Shown here: one piece after another, positions 9,401 to 17,095 of the stretch | Layout: every line of letters begins with the position of its first letter | How positions within the stretch are numbered: the stretch's first letter is position 1 | Assembly: GCF_021117365.1 (NCBI RefSeq) | Contig: NZ_CP088262.1 | Span: 2,127,001-2,191,000 of the forward strand | DNA length: 64,000 nt | Direction: 5' to 3' | DNA from: Nocardioides sp. cx-173 | GTDB taxonomy: Bacteria; Actinomycetota; Actinomycetes; Propionibacteriales; Nocardioidaceae | The notes under the pieces: generated by a model | The model's database searches: none | Told to the model about the DNA's origin: nothing | What the model saw: only the letters and a program-made list of their open reading frames with translations | Made by a program: the position numbers and the translations under genes

Positions 9401-9753
9401 GTGGCGAGCACCGACAGCTCGCCGGAGGAGCCCACGCCGGTGCAGGCGGCGTTGCGCTGGAGCACGACGCGGACGACCGACTCGCGCAGATGGTCGCCGA
9501 CCTTGGCGGCCGCGCGCGCGGAGAGCACGTCGGAGGACCAGGACACCAGCGCCCGGGCGGCGAACAGCGCCAGCACGGCCACCGTCCAGCGCGTCAGGGC
9601 CTCGTCGCGCACGACCGCCACAACCAGGCCGGTGACCGCCCAGGCCTGGGCGATCACCAGCACCGCACCCACGACGCCCGAGGCGACGACCCCGATCAGG
9701 GGCCGCGTCGCGGGCGCCAGGTACGGCCGCAGCCTCGGGTCGGTGGGCCTCAC
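6433..9753 (-). CDS. cydDC: Fused heterodimeric-type ABC exporter CydDC for cytochrome bd assembly
   Basis: CydDC exports reduced thiols and is needed to assemble heme-loaded cytochrome bd. Here both halves are one 1106-residue chain. Half 1: membrane helices, Walker A GPSGCGKST, signature LSAGERARLTLAR, Walker B VLLDEPTAHLD. Half 2: a second membrane domain, Walker A GPSGSGKST, signature VSGGERARLAVAR, Walker B LVLDEPTAHLD. All nucleotide-site motifs look intact, so two working ATP sites are expected. The start is GTG 9753, whose GTGA overlaps the cydB stop; longer versions of the frame upstream are only cydB read out of frame. Fused CydDC is known in other actinobacteria. Transcribed with cydA and cydB. 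Confidence 0.93.
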   Translation of the reverse strand: MRPTDPRLRPYLAPATRPLIGVVASGVVGAVLVIAQAWAVTGLVVAVVRDEALTRWTVAVLALFAARALVSWSSDVLSARAAAKVGDHLRESVVRVVLQRNAACTGVGSSGELSVLATRGVAAAEPYLTRYLPAAVLAFVLPLLTLVVIATQDRWSALIVALTLPLVPVFGALVGLATRDRAQEQWAAMAALSGHFVDVVKGLPTLVAHRRARAQSARIAWVTDRYRRASQATLRLAFASSAVLELVATLSVALVAVVIGVRLAHGDVGLETALFVLLLAPEAYWPLRRVGAEFHAAAEGVATFEAVTELLESAPEETPSTSYGEGDLVVGDLSVTYPGRTQPALAELSTIVPARGVTVVTGPSGCGKSTLLAAVAGLVPTEGSVTIGGTPVGPGWRDQVAWLPQRPVLLAGSVADNLRLAAPDASDDALWAALEQVALAERVRLLPGGLDAPVSEDGGSLSAGERARLTLARVVLAARPWVLLDEPTAHLDELTERVIADTIVSLGRTSAVLVVAHRPAVVALADHVLTLTRPATAAAPAPAPETRAARRRQPALAPADDEVEPARPAALWTSVALGSLASASGVALTATAGWLIVQASTQPPVLTLLVAVVGVRLFGLARPVLRYAERLRSHDTALRMLAERRVRVYDAIVPLVPGRLGRRRGDVLTSIVDDVDSVVDRELRVRLPILGYVGVVVLTTLVTALVLPAAVPVVVATALVGGGAGFALARLGAGRRERSAVGLRAELSAAVVESAQVATELVMWGAAEAAVDRVSRIGRRLTGAGVRSARWLGAARGAVLVSSGAGVAAMAWLATPAVAEGRLSAPMAALLVLVPLALAEPATMVADAGALSARTDAAAARLRLLDRRTPAVRDTVCHPLPESSAVTVREVSVGWDAEPCVEGLSFDLAPGDRVAVTGPSGSGKSTLAALMLRFLDPSSGEVALGGEPLDHLALDDVRRRVGLVDDDPHLFATTLVENVRLARPSASDDEVEVALRRARLGPWLDALPEGLDTWLGDGHAQVSGGERARLAVARSILADQPVLVLDEPTAHLDHATAVELAAEVLGAPDGRSVLWITHEPVGLDLVDRTVELGSLVPPGRVLRRSR
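6464..6477. promoter_or_regulatory. DosR/DevR-like box upstream of the universal stress gene
   Basis: GGGACCAAGGACCC fits GGGNC-N4-GNCCC but has one mismatch between the arms. It is 59-72 bp upstream of the usp start, inside the end of cydDC. It is weaker than the box at 5510. Confidence 0.35.
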
Positions 9754-10769
9754 CGGCCGGTGGGGGTGGGCAGGGGAGCGGGGATGTGGTCGACCGAGAT
9801 GCGCCGACGGAACACCCAGTAGGTCCACGCCTGGTAGGCCAGGACCAGCGGCGTGAAGATCACCGCGACGACGGTCATGATCTTGAGCGTGTACGCCGTC
9901 GCGGCGGCGTTCGTGGTCGTCAGCCCGGTCCCGTCGGCGAGCGTGGTCGGCATCACGTCGGGGAACAGGGCGAGGAACAGGCCACCGACGCCCAGGCCGA
10001 TGGCCAGGAAGGTGCCCACGAAGGACCACCCGTCGCGGCCCGACAGCACCGCCAGCAGGCCGAGGAGCAGCGCGACGGCGGCCGCGGCGAACGCGACGGC
10101 CGAGGCGACGGTGCCGGTGTCGAGCTGGGTCCAGCCCAGGAAGACGACGGTCACGACCGCGGCGGCCGCGCCGAGCCGGATCGCCAGCCGGCGGGCGTGC
10201 TCACGCACCCGGCCGGAGGTCTTCAGCGAGATGAAGACCGCGCCGTGCGTGAGGAACAGCAGGAGCGTGGTCGCCCCGCCGACGAGGGCGTAGGGGTTGA
10301 GCAGGTTGAAGAAGCCGCCGGTGTACTCCATGTCGGCGTCGATGGGCACGCCGCGCAGGATGTTGGCGAAGGCGACGCCCCACAGGATCGCGGGCACGAC
10401 CGAGCCGATGATGATCGCGAGGTCCCACCGGCCCTGCCACTGGGCGTCGTCGCGCTTGTGGCGGTACTCGAACGCGAGGCCGCGCACGATCAGCGCCACC
10501 AGGATCAGCAGCAGCGGCAGGTAGAACCCGCTGAACAGCGTGGCGTACCACTCCGGGAAGGCGGCGAAGGTCGCGCCGCCCGCGACGAGCAGCCACACCT
10601 CGTTGCCGTCCCATACGGGACCGATGGTGTTGATGAGGACCCGGCGCTCGGCATCCGAGCGGCCGATGACGGGCAGCAGCATGCCGACCCCGAAGTCGAA
10701 GCCCTCGAGGACGAAGTAGCCGATCCACAAGATCGCGATCAGGCTGAACCAGACGGTGGTGAGCTCCAT
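9750..10769 (-). CDS. cydB: Cytochrome bd quinol oxidase subunit II
   Basis: CydB is the second membrane subunit of the bd terminal oxidase, which reduces O2 with electrons from quinol at low oxygen. The chain has about eight or nine hydrophobic helices in 339 residues. Diagnostic stretches are FVLEGFDFGVGMLLP in helix 1 and GPVWDGNEVWLL shortly after, then RGLAFEYRHK. It lies 15 bp after cydA and overlaps cydDC by 4 bp, so the three genes are one transcription unit in the order cydA-cydB-cydDC. Confidence 0.96.
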   Translation of the reverse strand: MELTTVWFSLIAILWIGYFVLEGFDFGVGMLLPVIGRSDAERRVLINTIGPVWDGNEVWLLVAGGATFAAFPEWYATLFSGFYLPLLLILVALIVRGLAFEYRHKRDDAQWQGRWDLAIIIGSVVPAILWGVAFANILRGVPIDADMEYTGGFFNLLNPYALVGGATTLLLFLTHGAVFISLKTSGRVREHARRLAIRLGAAAAVVTVVFLGWTQLDTGTVASAVAFAAAAVALLLGLLAVLSGRDGWSFVGTFLAIGLGVGGLFLALFPDVMPTTLADGTGLTTTNAAATAYTLKIMTVVAVIFTPLVLAYQAWTYWVFRRRISVDHIPAPLPTPTGR

Positions 10770-10784
10770 GACGTTCTCCGGGTC

Positions 10785-12242
10785 TCAGTAGGCGAAGGCG
10801 AGCGGGCGGTCGGGGTCGTTGTCCGGCCGCTCCGGGGGCAGGTCGTCGTCGTCCACCTTGTCCGCGCCGTGGCGCGCGTAGGTGAGCAGGAGCTTGACCT
10901 CGATGACCATGAGCGCGCCGTAGAGCAGCGTGAGCACGACCAGCGAGATCAGCGCCTCGGTGGGGGACACGCTCGGCGACACCCCGTGCTGGGTCGTCAT
11001 CAGACCGAACACCGCCCACGGCTGGCGGCCCATCTCGGTGAAGATCCACCCGAAGGAGTTGGCGAACAGTGGCAGCAGCGGCAGCGCCACGGCCGACCCG
11101 AGCAGCCAGCGGCCACCACTGGGACTGCGCCCTCGGCGCGTGGCCCACAGGATCCAGGCCGCGATCCCGGCGCCGGCCATGCCGAGCCCCATCATCAGGC
11201 GGAAGCTCCAGTAGGTCAGCGGGATGATCGGCGTGTAGTCGCCGGGGGAGTAGTACTCCGCGCCCGGGTCGGACCCGTACTCCTCGGCGTACTGCGTGCG
11301 CAGCTCGTCGATGCCGACGACCTTGCCGTCGAAGGTGCCGGTGGCCAGGAAGGAGAGCAGCCTGGGGATCTTGATCGAGAACTTCTCCTCCGAGCCGTCC
11401 AGGCTGCCGATGGTCAGCACCGAGAAGTCGGCCGGTTCCTCGGTCTCGTAGAGCGCCTCCGCGGCCGCCATCTTCATCGGCTGGACCTCGGTCATGATCT
11501 TGCCCTGGATGTCGCCCGAGACGGCCACCCCGAGGCCGGCCACCAGGACCACCCAGGCGCCGGTCCGCACCGCGGCGCGGTACATCGACCGGTCCTCCTC
11601 GTCGCGGGCCCGGCGGACGAGCTGCCAGAAGGCGACGCCGACCACGAAGGCGGCACCGGTCATGTACGCCGCCAGGACGGTGTGCGGGAAGGTGACCAGC
11701 TGGACCTTGTTGAACATCACCGCGGCGAAGTCGGTCATCTCGGCGCGGCCGGTGACGGAGTCGTAGCTGTAGCCGACCGGGTGCTGCATGAAGGAGTTGG
11801 CGGCGAGGATGAAGTAGGCCGAGAAGAGCGTGCCCAGGTGCACCAGCCACATGCAGGCGGCGTGCAGCTTGGCCGGGAGCCGGTCCCACCCGAAGATCCA
11901 CAGCCCGAGGAACGTCGACTCCAAGAAGAAGGCCAAGAGCCCCTCGATCGCCAGCGGGGCGCCGAAGACGTCCCCGACGAAGCGCGAGTAGGCGCTCCAG
12001 TTCATCCCGAACTGGAACTCCTGGACGATGCCGGTCACGACGCCGATGGCGAAGTTGATCAGGAACAGCTTGCCGAAGAACCGCGTGAGCCGCAGCCAGC
12101 GCGGGTTGCGCGTGCGCACCCAGGCCGTCTCGTAGGCGGCCACCATCGCCGAGAGGCCGATCGTGATCGGGACGAACAGGAAGTGGTAGACGGTCGTGAT
12201 GCCGAACTGCCAACGAGCGATGTCCAGAGTGTCCAGATCCAC
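10785..12242 (-). CDS. cydA: Cytochrome bd quinol oxidase subunit I
   Basis: CydA binds hemes b558, b595 and d and holds the quinol site. In 485 residues I see His20 in TTVYHFLFV (heme ligand position), Glu100 and Glu108 in LAIEGLLAFFLEST (proton path and heme d region), and a later His in TFPHTVLAAY (b558 ligand region). The loop between helices 6 and 7 is of the short type, unlike the long Q-loop of E. coli. It starts at GTG with AGGAG five bases before. A TAGCGT -10-like element and a DevR-like box (12328-12341) lie in the 160-bp region before it. Neighbouring doxX-like and usp genes fit a low-oxygen programme. Confidence 0.97.
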   Translation of the reverse strand: MDLDTLDIARWQFGITTVYHFLFVPITIGLSAMVAAYETAWVRTRNPRWLRLTRFFGKLFLINFAIGVVTGIVQEFQFGMNWSAYSRFVGDVFGAPLAIEGLLAFFLESTFLGLWIFGWDRLPAKLHAACMWLVHLGTLFSAYFILAANSFMQHPVGYSYDSVTGRAEMTDFAAVMFNKVQLVTFPHTVLAAYMTGAAFVVGVAFWQLVRRARDEEDRSMYRAAVRTGAWVVLVAGLGVAVSGDIQGKIMTEVQPMKMAAAEALYETEEPADFSVLTIGSLDGSEEKFSIKIPRLLSFLATGTFDGKVVGIDELRTQYAEEYGSDPGAEYYSPGDYTPIIPLTYWSFRLMMGLGMAGAGIAAWILWATRRGRSPSGGRWLLGSAVALPLLPLFANSFGWIFTEMGRQPWAVFGLMTTQHGVSPSVSPTEALISLVVLTLLYGALMVIEVKLLLTYARHGADKVDDDDLPPERPDNDPDRPLAFAY

Positions 12243-12327
12243 GTGCTCTCCTGTGATGGTGGGGCGGGCACGATCACGCTACGGACGCGTCTCGCCCTGC
12301 GGCACGGTCGCGGGTCCCGTCCCCTGG

Positions 12328-12341
12328 GGGTCGAAGGTCCC
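12328..12341. promoter_or_regulatory. DosR/DevR-like box upstream of cydA
   Basis: GGGTCGAAGGTCCC fits GGGNC-N4-GNCCC with one arm mismatch. It lies 86-99 bp before the cydA start on the divergent strand and ends five bases before the point where homology to DevS-like kinases begins. Confidence 0.4.
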
Positions 12342-12403
12342 GAGAAGTCTACCTGACGGGCAAGCTGGGCGGGGAGGACTTCACCGAGCAGGACGAGGCG
12401 ATC

Positions 12404-13576
12404 GTGGTCGCCCTGGCCGCCGCGGCGGGCGTGGCCCTGGAGAACGCCCGCCTGCACGAGGAGGCCGGCCATCGTCAACGCTGGCTGACCGCCTCCGCGG
12501 AGGTGGCCAGTCTGGTCGCTCGCTCGTCGGTCACGGTGGAGGCCATGCAGGTCATCGCCGATCGCGCGCGCGAGGTGTCAGGGGCGGACCTGGCCTGGGT
12601 GGCCTCCGGCGCCGACGTCGAGAGCCTGCGGCTGCGGGCCGTGGCCGGTGCCCGGCCCGACGTGCACGCCATGGCCGAGGTCGCCCTCGAGCACTCGCTG
12701 TCCAGCGAGGTGCTGCGCACCGGTCAGCCGGTGGCGGTGGCCGACATCGTCACCGATCCCAGGGCACTCGACATGGGCCGGCGCCTCGGCTGGCCGGCCG
12801 TCGGGCCGGCGCTCGCGGTGCCGCTGCACAGCTCCGAGGGGGCCGAGGGGGTCCTGGTGATGGCGTGGGCGCCCGAGCGCGCCGGTGCCTTCCACGCCGT
12901 CGACCCGGCGCTCCCGGCCAGCTTCGCCGAGCAGTGCGCCCTGGCGCTGCAGGTCGCCGCCGGACGTGAGGACCAGCAGCGGCTGGCGCTGTTCGAGGAC
13001 CGCGACCGGATTGGGCGCGACCTGCACGACCTGGTGATCCAGCGGCTGTTCGCGATCGGGCTCGGCCTCGAGAGCGTCTCTCGACAGGTCGACCGTCCGG
13101 CGGTGCGCGACCGGCTGAGCCAGGCCGTGGACGACCTCGACGCGACCATCAAGGACATCCGGCGCTCGATCTTCGCCCTCGGCTCGATGGAGGACGCGAC
13201 CGATGTCCAGGCCGAGGTGACTCGGATCGTGGAGCGCGCGGGGGCGACCATGAAGTTCCGCCCGACCCTGCGCTTCACCGGCCCCGTCCGCACCAGGATT
13301 CCGGCCGCCGTCGTGCCCGACGTGCTGGCGGTGCTGGGGGAGGCGCTGTCCAACGCCGCACGCCACGCCCAGGCCAGCGCGGTCGACGTCGAGCTGAGCG
13401 CGACCGACGACGTACGGCTGACTATCTGCGACGACGGGCGCGGCGTCCCCGAGGGCGTGCTGGAGAGCGGACTCTCCAACATCCGCCAGCGCGCCGACCG
13501 TCTCGGTGGGCAGTGCCTGATCCGCTCGGTCCCCGGCGAGGGGACCACGGTCGAGTGGTGGGTGCCGGCCGGCTGA
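12404..13576 (+). CDS. DevS/DosS-like sensor histidine kinase, N-terminally truncated
   Basis: A NarL-class sensor kinase without its normal beginning. In-frame codons from about 12347 (VYLTGKLGGEDFTEQDEA) match the last third of the first GAF domain of DevS-type kinases, but no ATG, GTG or TTG precedes GTG 12404 after the in-frame stop at 12254. The usable protein holds the end helix of GAF-A (LENARLHEEA), a whole GAF-B (about 30-185), the HisKA_3 helix DRDRIGRDLHDLVIQ with phospho-acceptor His208, and the ATPase N-box (EALSNAARHAQ) and G-box (CDDGRGVPEG). The heme-binding GAF-A seen in mycobacterial DevS is thus gone. No response regulator is in the window. It may be a decaying gene or a kinase that senses through GAF-B alone. 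Confidence 0.75.
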   Translation: MVALAAAAGVALENARLHEEAGHRQRWLTASAEVASLVARSSVTVEAMQVIADRAREVSGADLAWVASGADVESLRLRAVAGARPDVHAMAEVALEHSLSSEVLRTGQPVAVADIVTDPRALDMGRRLGWPAVGPALAVPLHSSEGAEGVLVMAWAPERAGAFHAVDPALPASFAEQCALALQVAAGREDQQRLALFEDRDRIGRDLHDLVIQRLFAIGLGLESVSRQVDRPAVRDRLSQAVDDLDATIKDIRRSIFALGSMEDATDVQAEVTRIVERAGATMKFRPTLRFTGPVRTRIPAAVVPDVLAVLGEALSNAARHAQASAVDVELSATDDVRLTICDDGRGVPEGVLESGLSNIRQRADRLGGQCLIRSVPGEGTTVEWWVPAG

Positions 13577-13580
13577 GCGG

Positions 13581-14432
13581 CTACGCGCAGTTGTCGCAGA
13601 CCCCGGTCGCGGGCAGCTGCATGTAGCAGTTCGGGCAGGTCGGGATCTCGCGCTCCTGGTAGCGGATCTTGCGCTCGCGGCCGCGCGCCGCGGCGAGCTT
13701 GGGCGTGAGGGCGGCGACGCCGCCGCCCGCCGGCAGGTCGGCGCCGTAGCGCTGGTGCGCCAGCAGCCGCTGCTGCGCCGCGTGCTCGTCGGCGTCCTCG
13801 GGGGCGGTCCCGGTCGCGGCCAGGACTGCGGGAGCGTACGACGCCCCGACGCTGCCGTCGGCGTTGACGCAGAAGGCGGTCAGCATCGGCTCGTCCTCGC
13901 GGGCGCAGCGGGCGGCGACACGGGTGAGCACGTCGCCCAGCCAGTAGTGGGTCTGCTGCTGAGTGCGGATGCCGGTGCGGTTCTGCACCTGCACGGCGAG
14001 CTCCTTGGTCGTCAGCACGCGGTGGTACTCCCCGGCGACCTCCAGCAGAGTGGCGTGCGCGGCCTCCGCCCACGCGTCGCGGGACTCGTCGAGCGCGAGG
14101 TCGGCGGCGTCACGCCACTCACCGCTCACGGGCTGCTCGACCAGCCCGGAGGCGTCCACCTGGGTCACGTCGAAGCCCAGGTGGGTGAGCAGGCGGCCGG
14201 CGCCGTCGAGGCTGCGCGCGAGGTGGGCCCGCGAGGCCGCCTTGCCGGTGGCGTACTTGTGGGCCACGCCCAGGACGGCGTTGGCGTCGTAGCTGTTGCC
14301 CTCGTGCCAGACCACGTAGTCGCGGCTCCCGCCGAACCCGTAGGTCCTCAGGAACGCCGCGCTGCCGCGCTCGTCGTACTCGGAAAGGGCGTCTAGGACG
14401 TGGTCACGGGTCACTGCTGCAAAGTCGGGCAC
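13581..14432 (-). CDS. ScoMcrA-like head domain protein with C-terminal zinc ribbon
   Basis: The function is not established. The first 75 residues (TRDHVLDALSEYDERG, TYGFGGSRDYVVWHEG, YDANAVLGVAHKYATG) match, from memory, the N-terminal head domain of ScoMcrA, a Streptomyces endonuclease that cuts modified DNA. No HNH or other nuclease motif follows. A middle domain (about 100-200) reads like a winged helix (TTKELAVQVQNRTGIRTQQQ), and the C-terminus is a Cys4 ribbon (CPNCYM...CDNC). DNA or nucleic-acid binding is a reasonable inference. I prefer GTG 14432 because AAGG lies eight bases upstream; GTG 14471, which overlaps the stop of the SDR gene, would add 13 residues. Confidence 0.6.
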   Translation of the reverse strand: MPDFAAVTRDHVLDALSEYDERGSAAFLRTYGFGGSRDYVVWHEGNSYDANAVLGVAHKYATGKAASRAHLARSLDGAGRLLTHLGFDVTQVDASGLVEQPVSGEWRDAADLALDESRDAWAEAAHATLLEVAGEYHRVLTTKELAVQVQNRTGIRTQQQTHYWLGDVLTRVAARCAREDEPMLTAFCVNADGSVGASYAPAVLAATGTAPEDADEHAAQQRLLAHQRYGADLPAGGGVAALTPKLAAARGRERKIRYQEREIPTCPNCYMQLPATGVCDNCA

Positions 14433-14467
14433 ATGCTTGACCTTAGGCCCGAAGGTCGCGAAACCCG

Positions 14468-15919
14468 TCACCAGGGACTGGGACGGTAGTCCTTGACGAA
14501 GCAGCCGTACAGGTCCTCGCCGGCCTCGCCGCGCACGATCGGGTCGTAGACGCGCGCCGCCCCATCGACCAGATCCAGCGGTGCATGCCAGCCCTCCGCG
14601 GCGATCCGGAGCTTGTCCTGGTGGGGGCGCTCGTCGGTGATCCAGCCGGTGTCGACCGCCGTCATGAGGATGCGGTCCGTGTCGAACATCTCACCGGCGC
14701 TGGTGCGGGTGAGCATGTTGAGTGCGGCCTTGGCCATGTTGGTGTGCGGGTGACCGGCGCCCTTGTAGCGCCGGGAGAACTGGCCCTCCATCGCCGAGAC
14801 GTTCACGACGTAGCGCCGCCGCGCCGGCGCCGCCCGCATCGCCGGGCGCAGCCGGGAGATGAGCAGGAACGGGGCGATCGAGTTGCACAGCTGCACCTCG
14901 AGCAGCTCCAGAGGGTCGACGTCGTCGACCTTCTGCGTCCAGGAGTTCACCGTCTGCAGGTCCGGGAGCAGACCGCCGGCGTCGACCGCGGTGCCGGCCA
15001 GGTGGGCCTCGAGCGAGGCGTGCCCGGCACTGAGCGCGAGCGCGGTCATGGACGCGGCCGACTCGCCCAGGTGGTGGGCCACCGGGTGGTCGCGCAGCGT
15101 GCCGGCGATGGAGGCGGGGTGCAGCTCGGAGACCCGGTCGAAGGTGACCATCTCGGGCAGGGCGAGGCCGGTCGGCAGCGGTGCGAGCTCGGCCTCGACG
15201 AGGGGGGCGTAGGCGCCGGGGGAGCGCCGCACCGTCTGGCAGGCGTTGTTGATCAGGATGTCGAGGGGCCCGGCGGCCGCCACCTCGTCGGCGAGCGAGA
15301 TGACCTGGGTCGGGTCGCGCAGGTCGATGCCGACGACGACCAGCCGGTCGATCCAGTCCGCGGCATCGGGCATCGCCGCGAACCGGCGTACGGCGTCCTT
15401 GGGGAAGCGGGTGGTGATCGTCGTGTGCGCGCCGTCGCGCAGCAGGCGCAGGGCGATGTACATCCCGATCTTGGCGCGCCCCCCGGTGAGCAGCGCGCGG
15501 CGCCCGGTCAGGTCGGTGCGCTGGTCGCGCTTGCCGTGCGAGAAGGCCGCGCAGGTGGGGCAGAGCCAGTGGTAGAACGCGTCGACCAGGGTGTAGTCGC
15601 TCTTGCAGATGTAGCACCCCCGGGGATTGATCAACTCGCCGGCGAAGGCGCCGACCGCCCGTGAGACCAGGGCGATGCCCTCGGTCTCGTCGTCGATCCG
15701 CATCGCCGACCCGGTCGCGGTCAGCTCGGTCACCGCCCGGTCGGCGGCCAGCTCGGCCGCGCGCTTCGCCGCCCGCCGCTCGCGCTTGAGGGCCTTGTAC
15801 ATGTGCGAGGCGGCGCGCTTGACCGTCGTGAGGTCGGGGTCGTCGTCCGGCAGCTCGTGCAGGCGGCCCAGGACCCGTACCGTCGTCGCGAGTTCGTCAG
15901 GGTCGATGCCGGAGGTCAC
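14468..15919 (-). CDS. SDR-family protein with internal zinc ribbon and atypical active site
   Basis: A 483-residue protein. Residues 1-100 are helical and basic (KALKRERRAAKRAAELAAD). A Cys4 ribbon, GCYICKSD...WLCPTCAAF, follows. Then comes a short-chain dehydrogenase fold: RALLTGGRAKIGMYIALRL (dinucleotide loop, with Lys where a Gly is usual), ILINNACQT (NNAG-type motif) and NVSAME (the catalytic Ser strand). The YxxxK pair reads TNMAK, so the catalytic Tyr is replaced by Thr. It may bind a dinucleotide without classical dehydrogenase activity. It starts at GTG 15919. The stop lies 36 bp before the preferred start of the ScoMcrA-head gene and overlaps that gene's alternative start. Confidence 0.7.
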   Translation of the reverse strand: MTSGIDPDELATTVRVLGRLHELPDDDPDLTTVKRAASHMYKALKRERRAAKRAAELAADRAVTELTATGSAMRIDDETEGIALVSRAVGAFAGELINPRGCYICKSDYTLVDAFYHWLCPTCAAFSHGKRDQRTDLTGRRALLTGGRAKIGMYIALRLLRDGAHTTITTRFPKDAVRRFAAMPDAADWIDRLVVVGIDLRDPTQVISLADEVAAAGPLDILINNACQTVRRSPGAYAPLVEAELAPLPTGLALPEMVTFDRVSELHPASIAGTLRDHPVAHHLGESAASMTALALSAGHASLEAHLAGTAVDAGGLLPDLQTVNSWTQKVDDVDPLELLEVQLCNSIAPFLLISRLRPAMRAAPARRRYVVNVSAMEGQFSRRYKGAGHPHTNMAKAALNMLTRTSAGEMFDTDRILMTAVDTGWITDERPHQDKLRIAAEGWHAPLDLVDGAARVYDPIVRGEAGEDLYGCFVKDYRPSPW

Positions 15920-15950
15920 CGGCGAATGGTACGGGGGCCGCACCGGGCAC

Positions 15951-15986
15951 GAGGGCCGGCCCACCCGGGGGAGTGAGCCGGCCCTC
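15951..15986 (-). terminator. Probable terminator of the SGNH hydrolase gene
   Basis: The 10-bp arms GAGGGCCGGC and GCCGGCCCTC, exact complements, enclose a 16-base loop 22 bp past the SGNH stop. There is no clear U-tract. Confidence 0.5.
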
Positions 15987-16008
15987 ATGGCCTCGTGGTC
16001 GGTCCGGG

Positions 16009-17004
16009 TCAGCCGGCCTGACGCGCGCCGGAGCCCACCGGCGGCTGCGCGAAGGCGTGGCCGGGGGCGGTGCGGCCCCCGGTCAGCTGGCGGTAGATCT
16101 CCTGGGCGGCCGCACGCATCCCGCGGCGGAACGGGTGGAAGTTGGCGGCGCGCACCGGCTTCAGGGTGCTGCCGTTGATCCAGGCCTCGCTGCCGGCGCA
16201 GGCGTCGTGGCCGCGCGAGGCCGGGTACAGGTTGACGTACGTCGCCCCGTTGTTGGCCGCGGCCAGGCGCAGGGAGCGGTTGAGGCGACGCTCGACGCGG
16301 TCGCCCCAGCGGTAGTCGCCGGCGGCGAACTTCACGGCCTTGCAGGTGCCGCGCTCGGGGAGCAGGCGCGGGTAGCCCACGACGTACACCTCGGCACCGG
16401 GGGCGCGTCGCGCGACGGCGCGCAGGACCCGCCCGACGCTCTTCTGGATCCGCGTCGCGTCGCGCATCTTGGTGTCGACGCCCTTGGCGTTGGTGAAGTG
16501 GCGACGGCAGGGCGCACCCTGGGGAGCAAGGTCGGCGACGGTCTCGCACACCTCGATCATCGAGCCGAACAGGGTGTAGTCGTTGCCGCCGATGCCGATC
16601 GTGACCAGGTCGGTCTCGTCGCTGAGGGCGTTGAGCTGCGGGGCCGGCTTGGGCCCGGGCACGATCGTGGTCTGACGCCGTCGGTCGAGGTCGTCGGTCT
16701 CGGCGCCCGAGCACGTCACGTCGCGGTAGGTGCGCACGCCGAAGTAGCCGGCGAGGTAGGCCGGGTAGTTGTTGGTCGAGCGCAGGCAGCCGAGCGGGTC
16801 GGCCCGCTGCGCCGGGATGAGCGGGCCGGCGCTGTAGGAGTCCCCGAGTGCGACGTAGTCGATCGGCTCGTCCCCGGTGGCCACCTCGCTCGGAGCGCCG
16901 GCGCCGGCGGGAGCCGCGGTGCCGGGGACGACGAGGGCCGCGAGCGCGAGGGCGGTCGCGGCCGCCAGCGCCGATCGGAGTCGACGGGGACGAGCAATGG
17001 TCAT
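16009..17004 (-). CDS. Secreted SGNH/GDSL hydrolase (lipase-like)
   Basis: An exported esterase/lipase of the SGNH class. A Sec signal peptide covers about residues 1-35 (basic RPRRLR, hydrophobic Ala/Leu core, AGAGA end). Block I is YVALGDSYSAG with the nucleophile Ser, block III is IGGNDYT, and the C-terminal block V, FHPFRRGM, supplies the catalytic His. Several Cys residues suggest disulfides, as in the Streptomyces secreted lipase subfamily. It starts at ATG 17004 behind GGAGG; the frame extends upstream but only into the cupin gene's shadow. It stands alone between a cupin gene and a hairpin. Confidence 0.88.
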   Translation of the reverse strand: MTIARPRRLRSALAAATALALAALVVPGTAAPAGAGAPSEVATGDEPIDYVALGDSYSAGPLIPAQRADPLGCLRSTNNYPAYLAGYFGVRTYRDVTCSGAETDDLDRRRQTTIVPGPKPAPQLNALSDETDLVTIGIGGNDYTLFGSMIEVCETVADLAPQGAPCRRHFTNAKGVDTKMRDATRIQKSVGRVLRAVARRAPGAEVYVVGYPRLLPERGTCKAVKFAAGDYRWGDRVERRLNRSLRLAAANNGATYVNLYPASRGHDACAGSEAWINGSTLKPVRAANFHPFRRGMRAAAQEIYRQLTGGRTAPGHAFAQPPVGSGARQAG

Positions 17005-17095
17005 GGAGGCCTCCGGGGCATGGTGAGACGACGGCCGGCTGGCCGTACCGACGGGTAAGTACCCCGGTATTAGTCCGCTCACACCCGGCCGCCCT

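Noticed and set aside
5398..9822. A 1474-codon open frame on the plus strand opposite usp and cydDC, and other very long frames such as 9786-12356 and 57488-59593
   Set aside because: They lie wholly antisense to well-recognised genes, are His/Arg/Gly/Asp-rich without any domain, and are the usual shadow of high-GC third positions.
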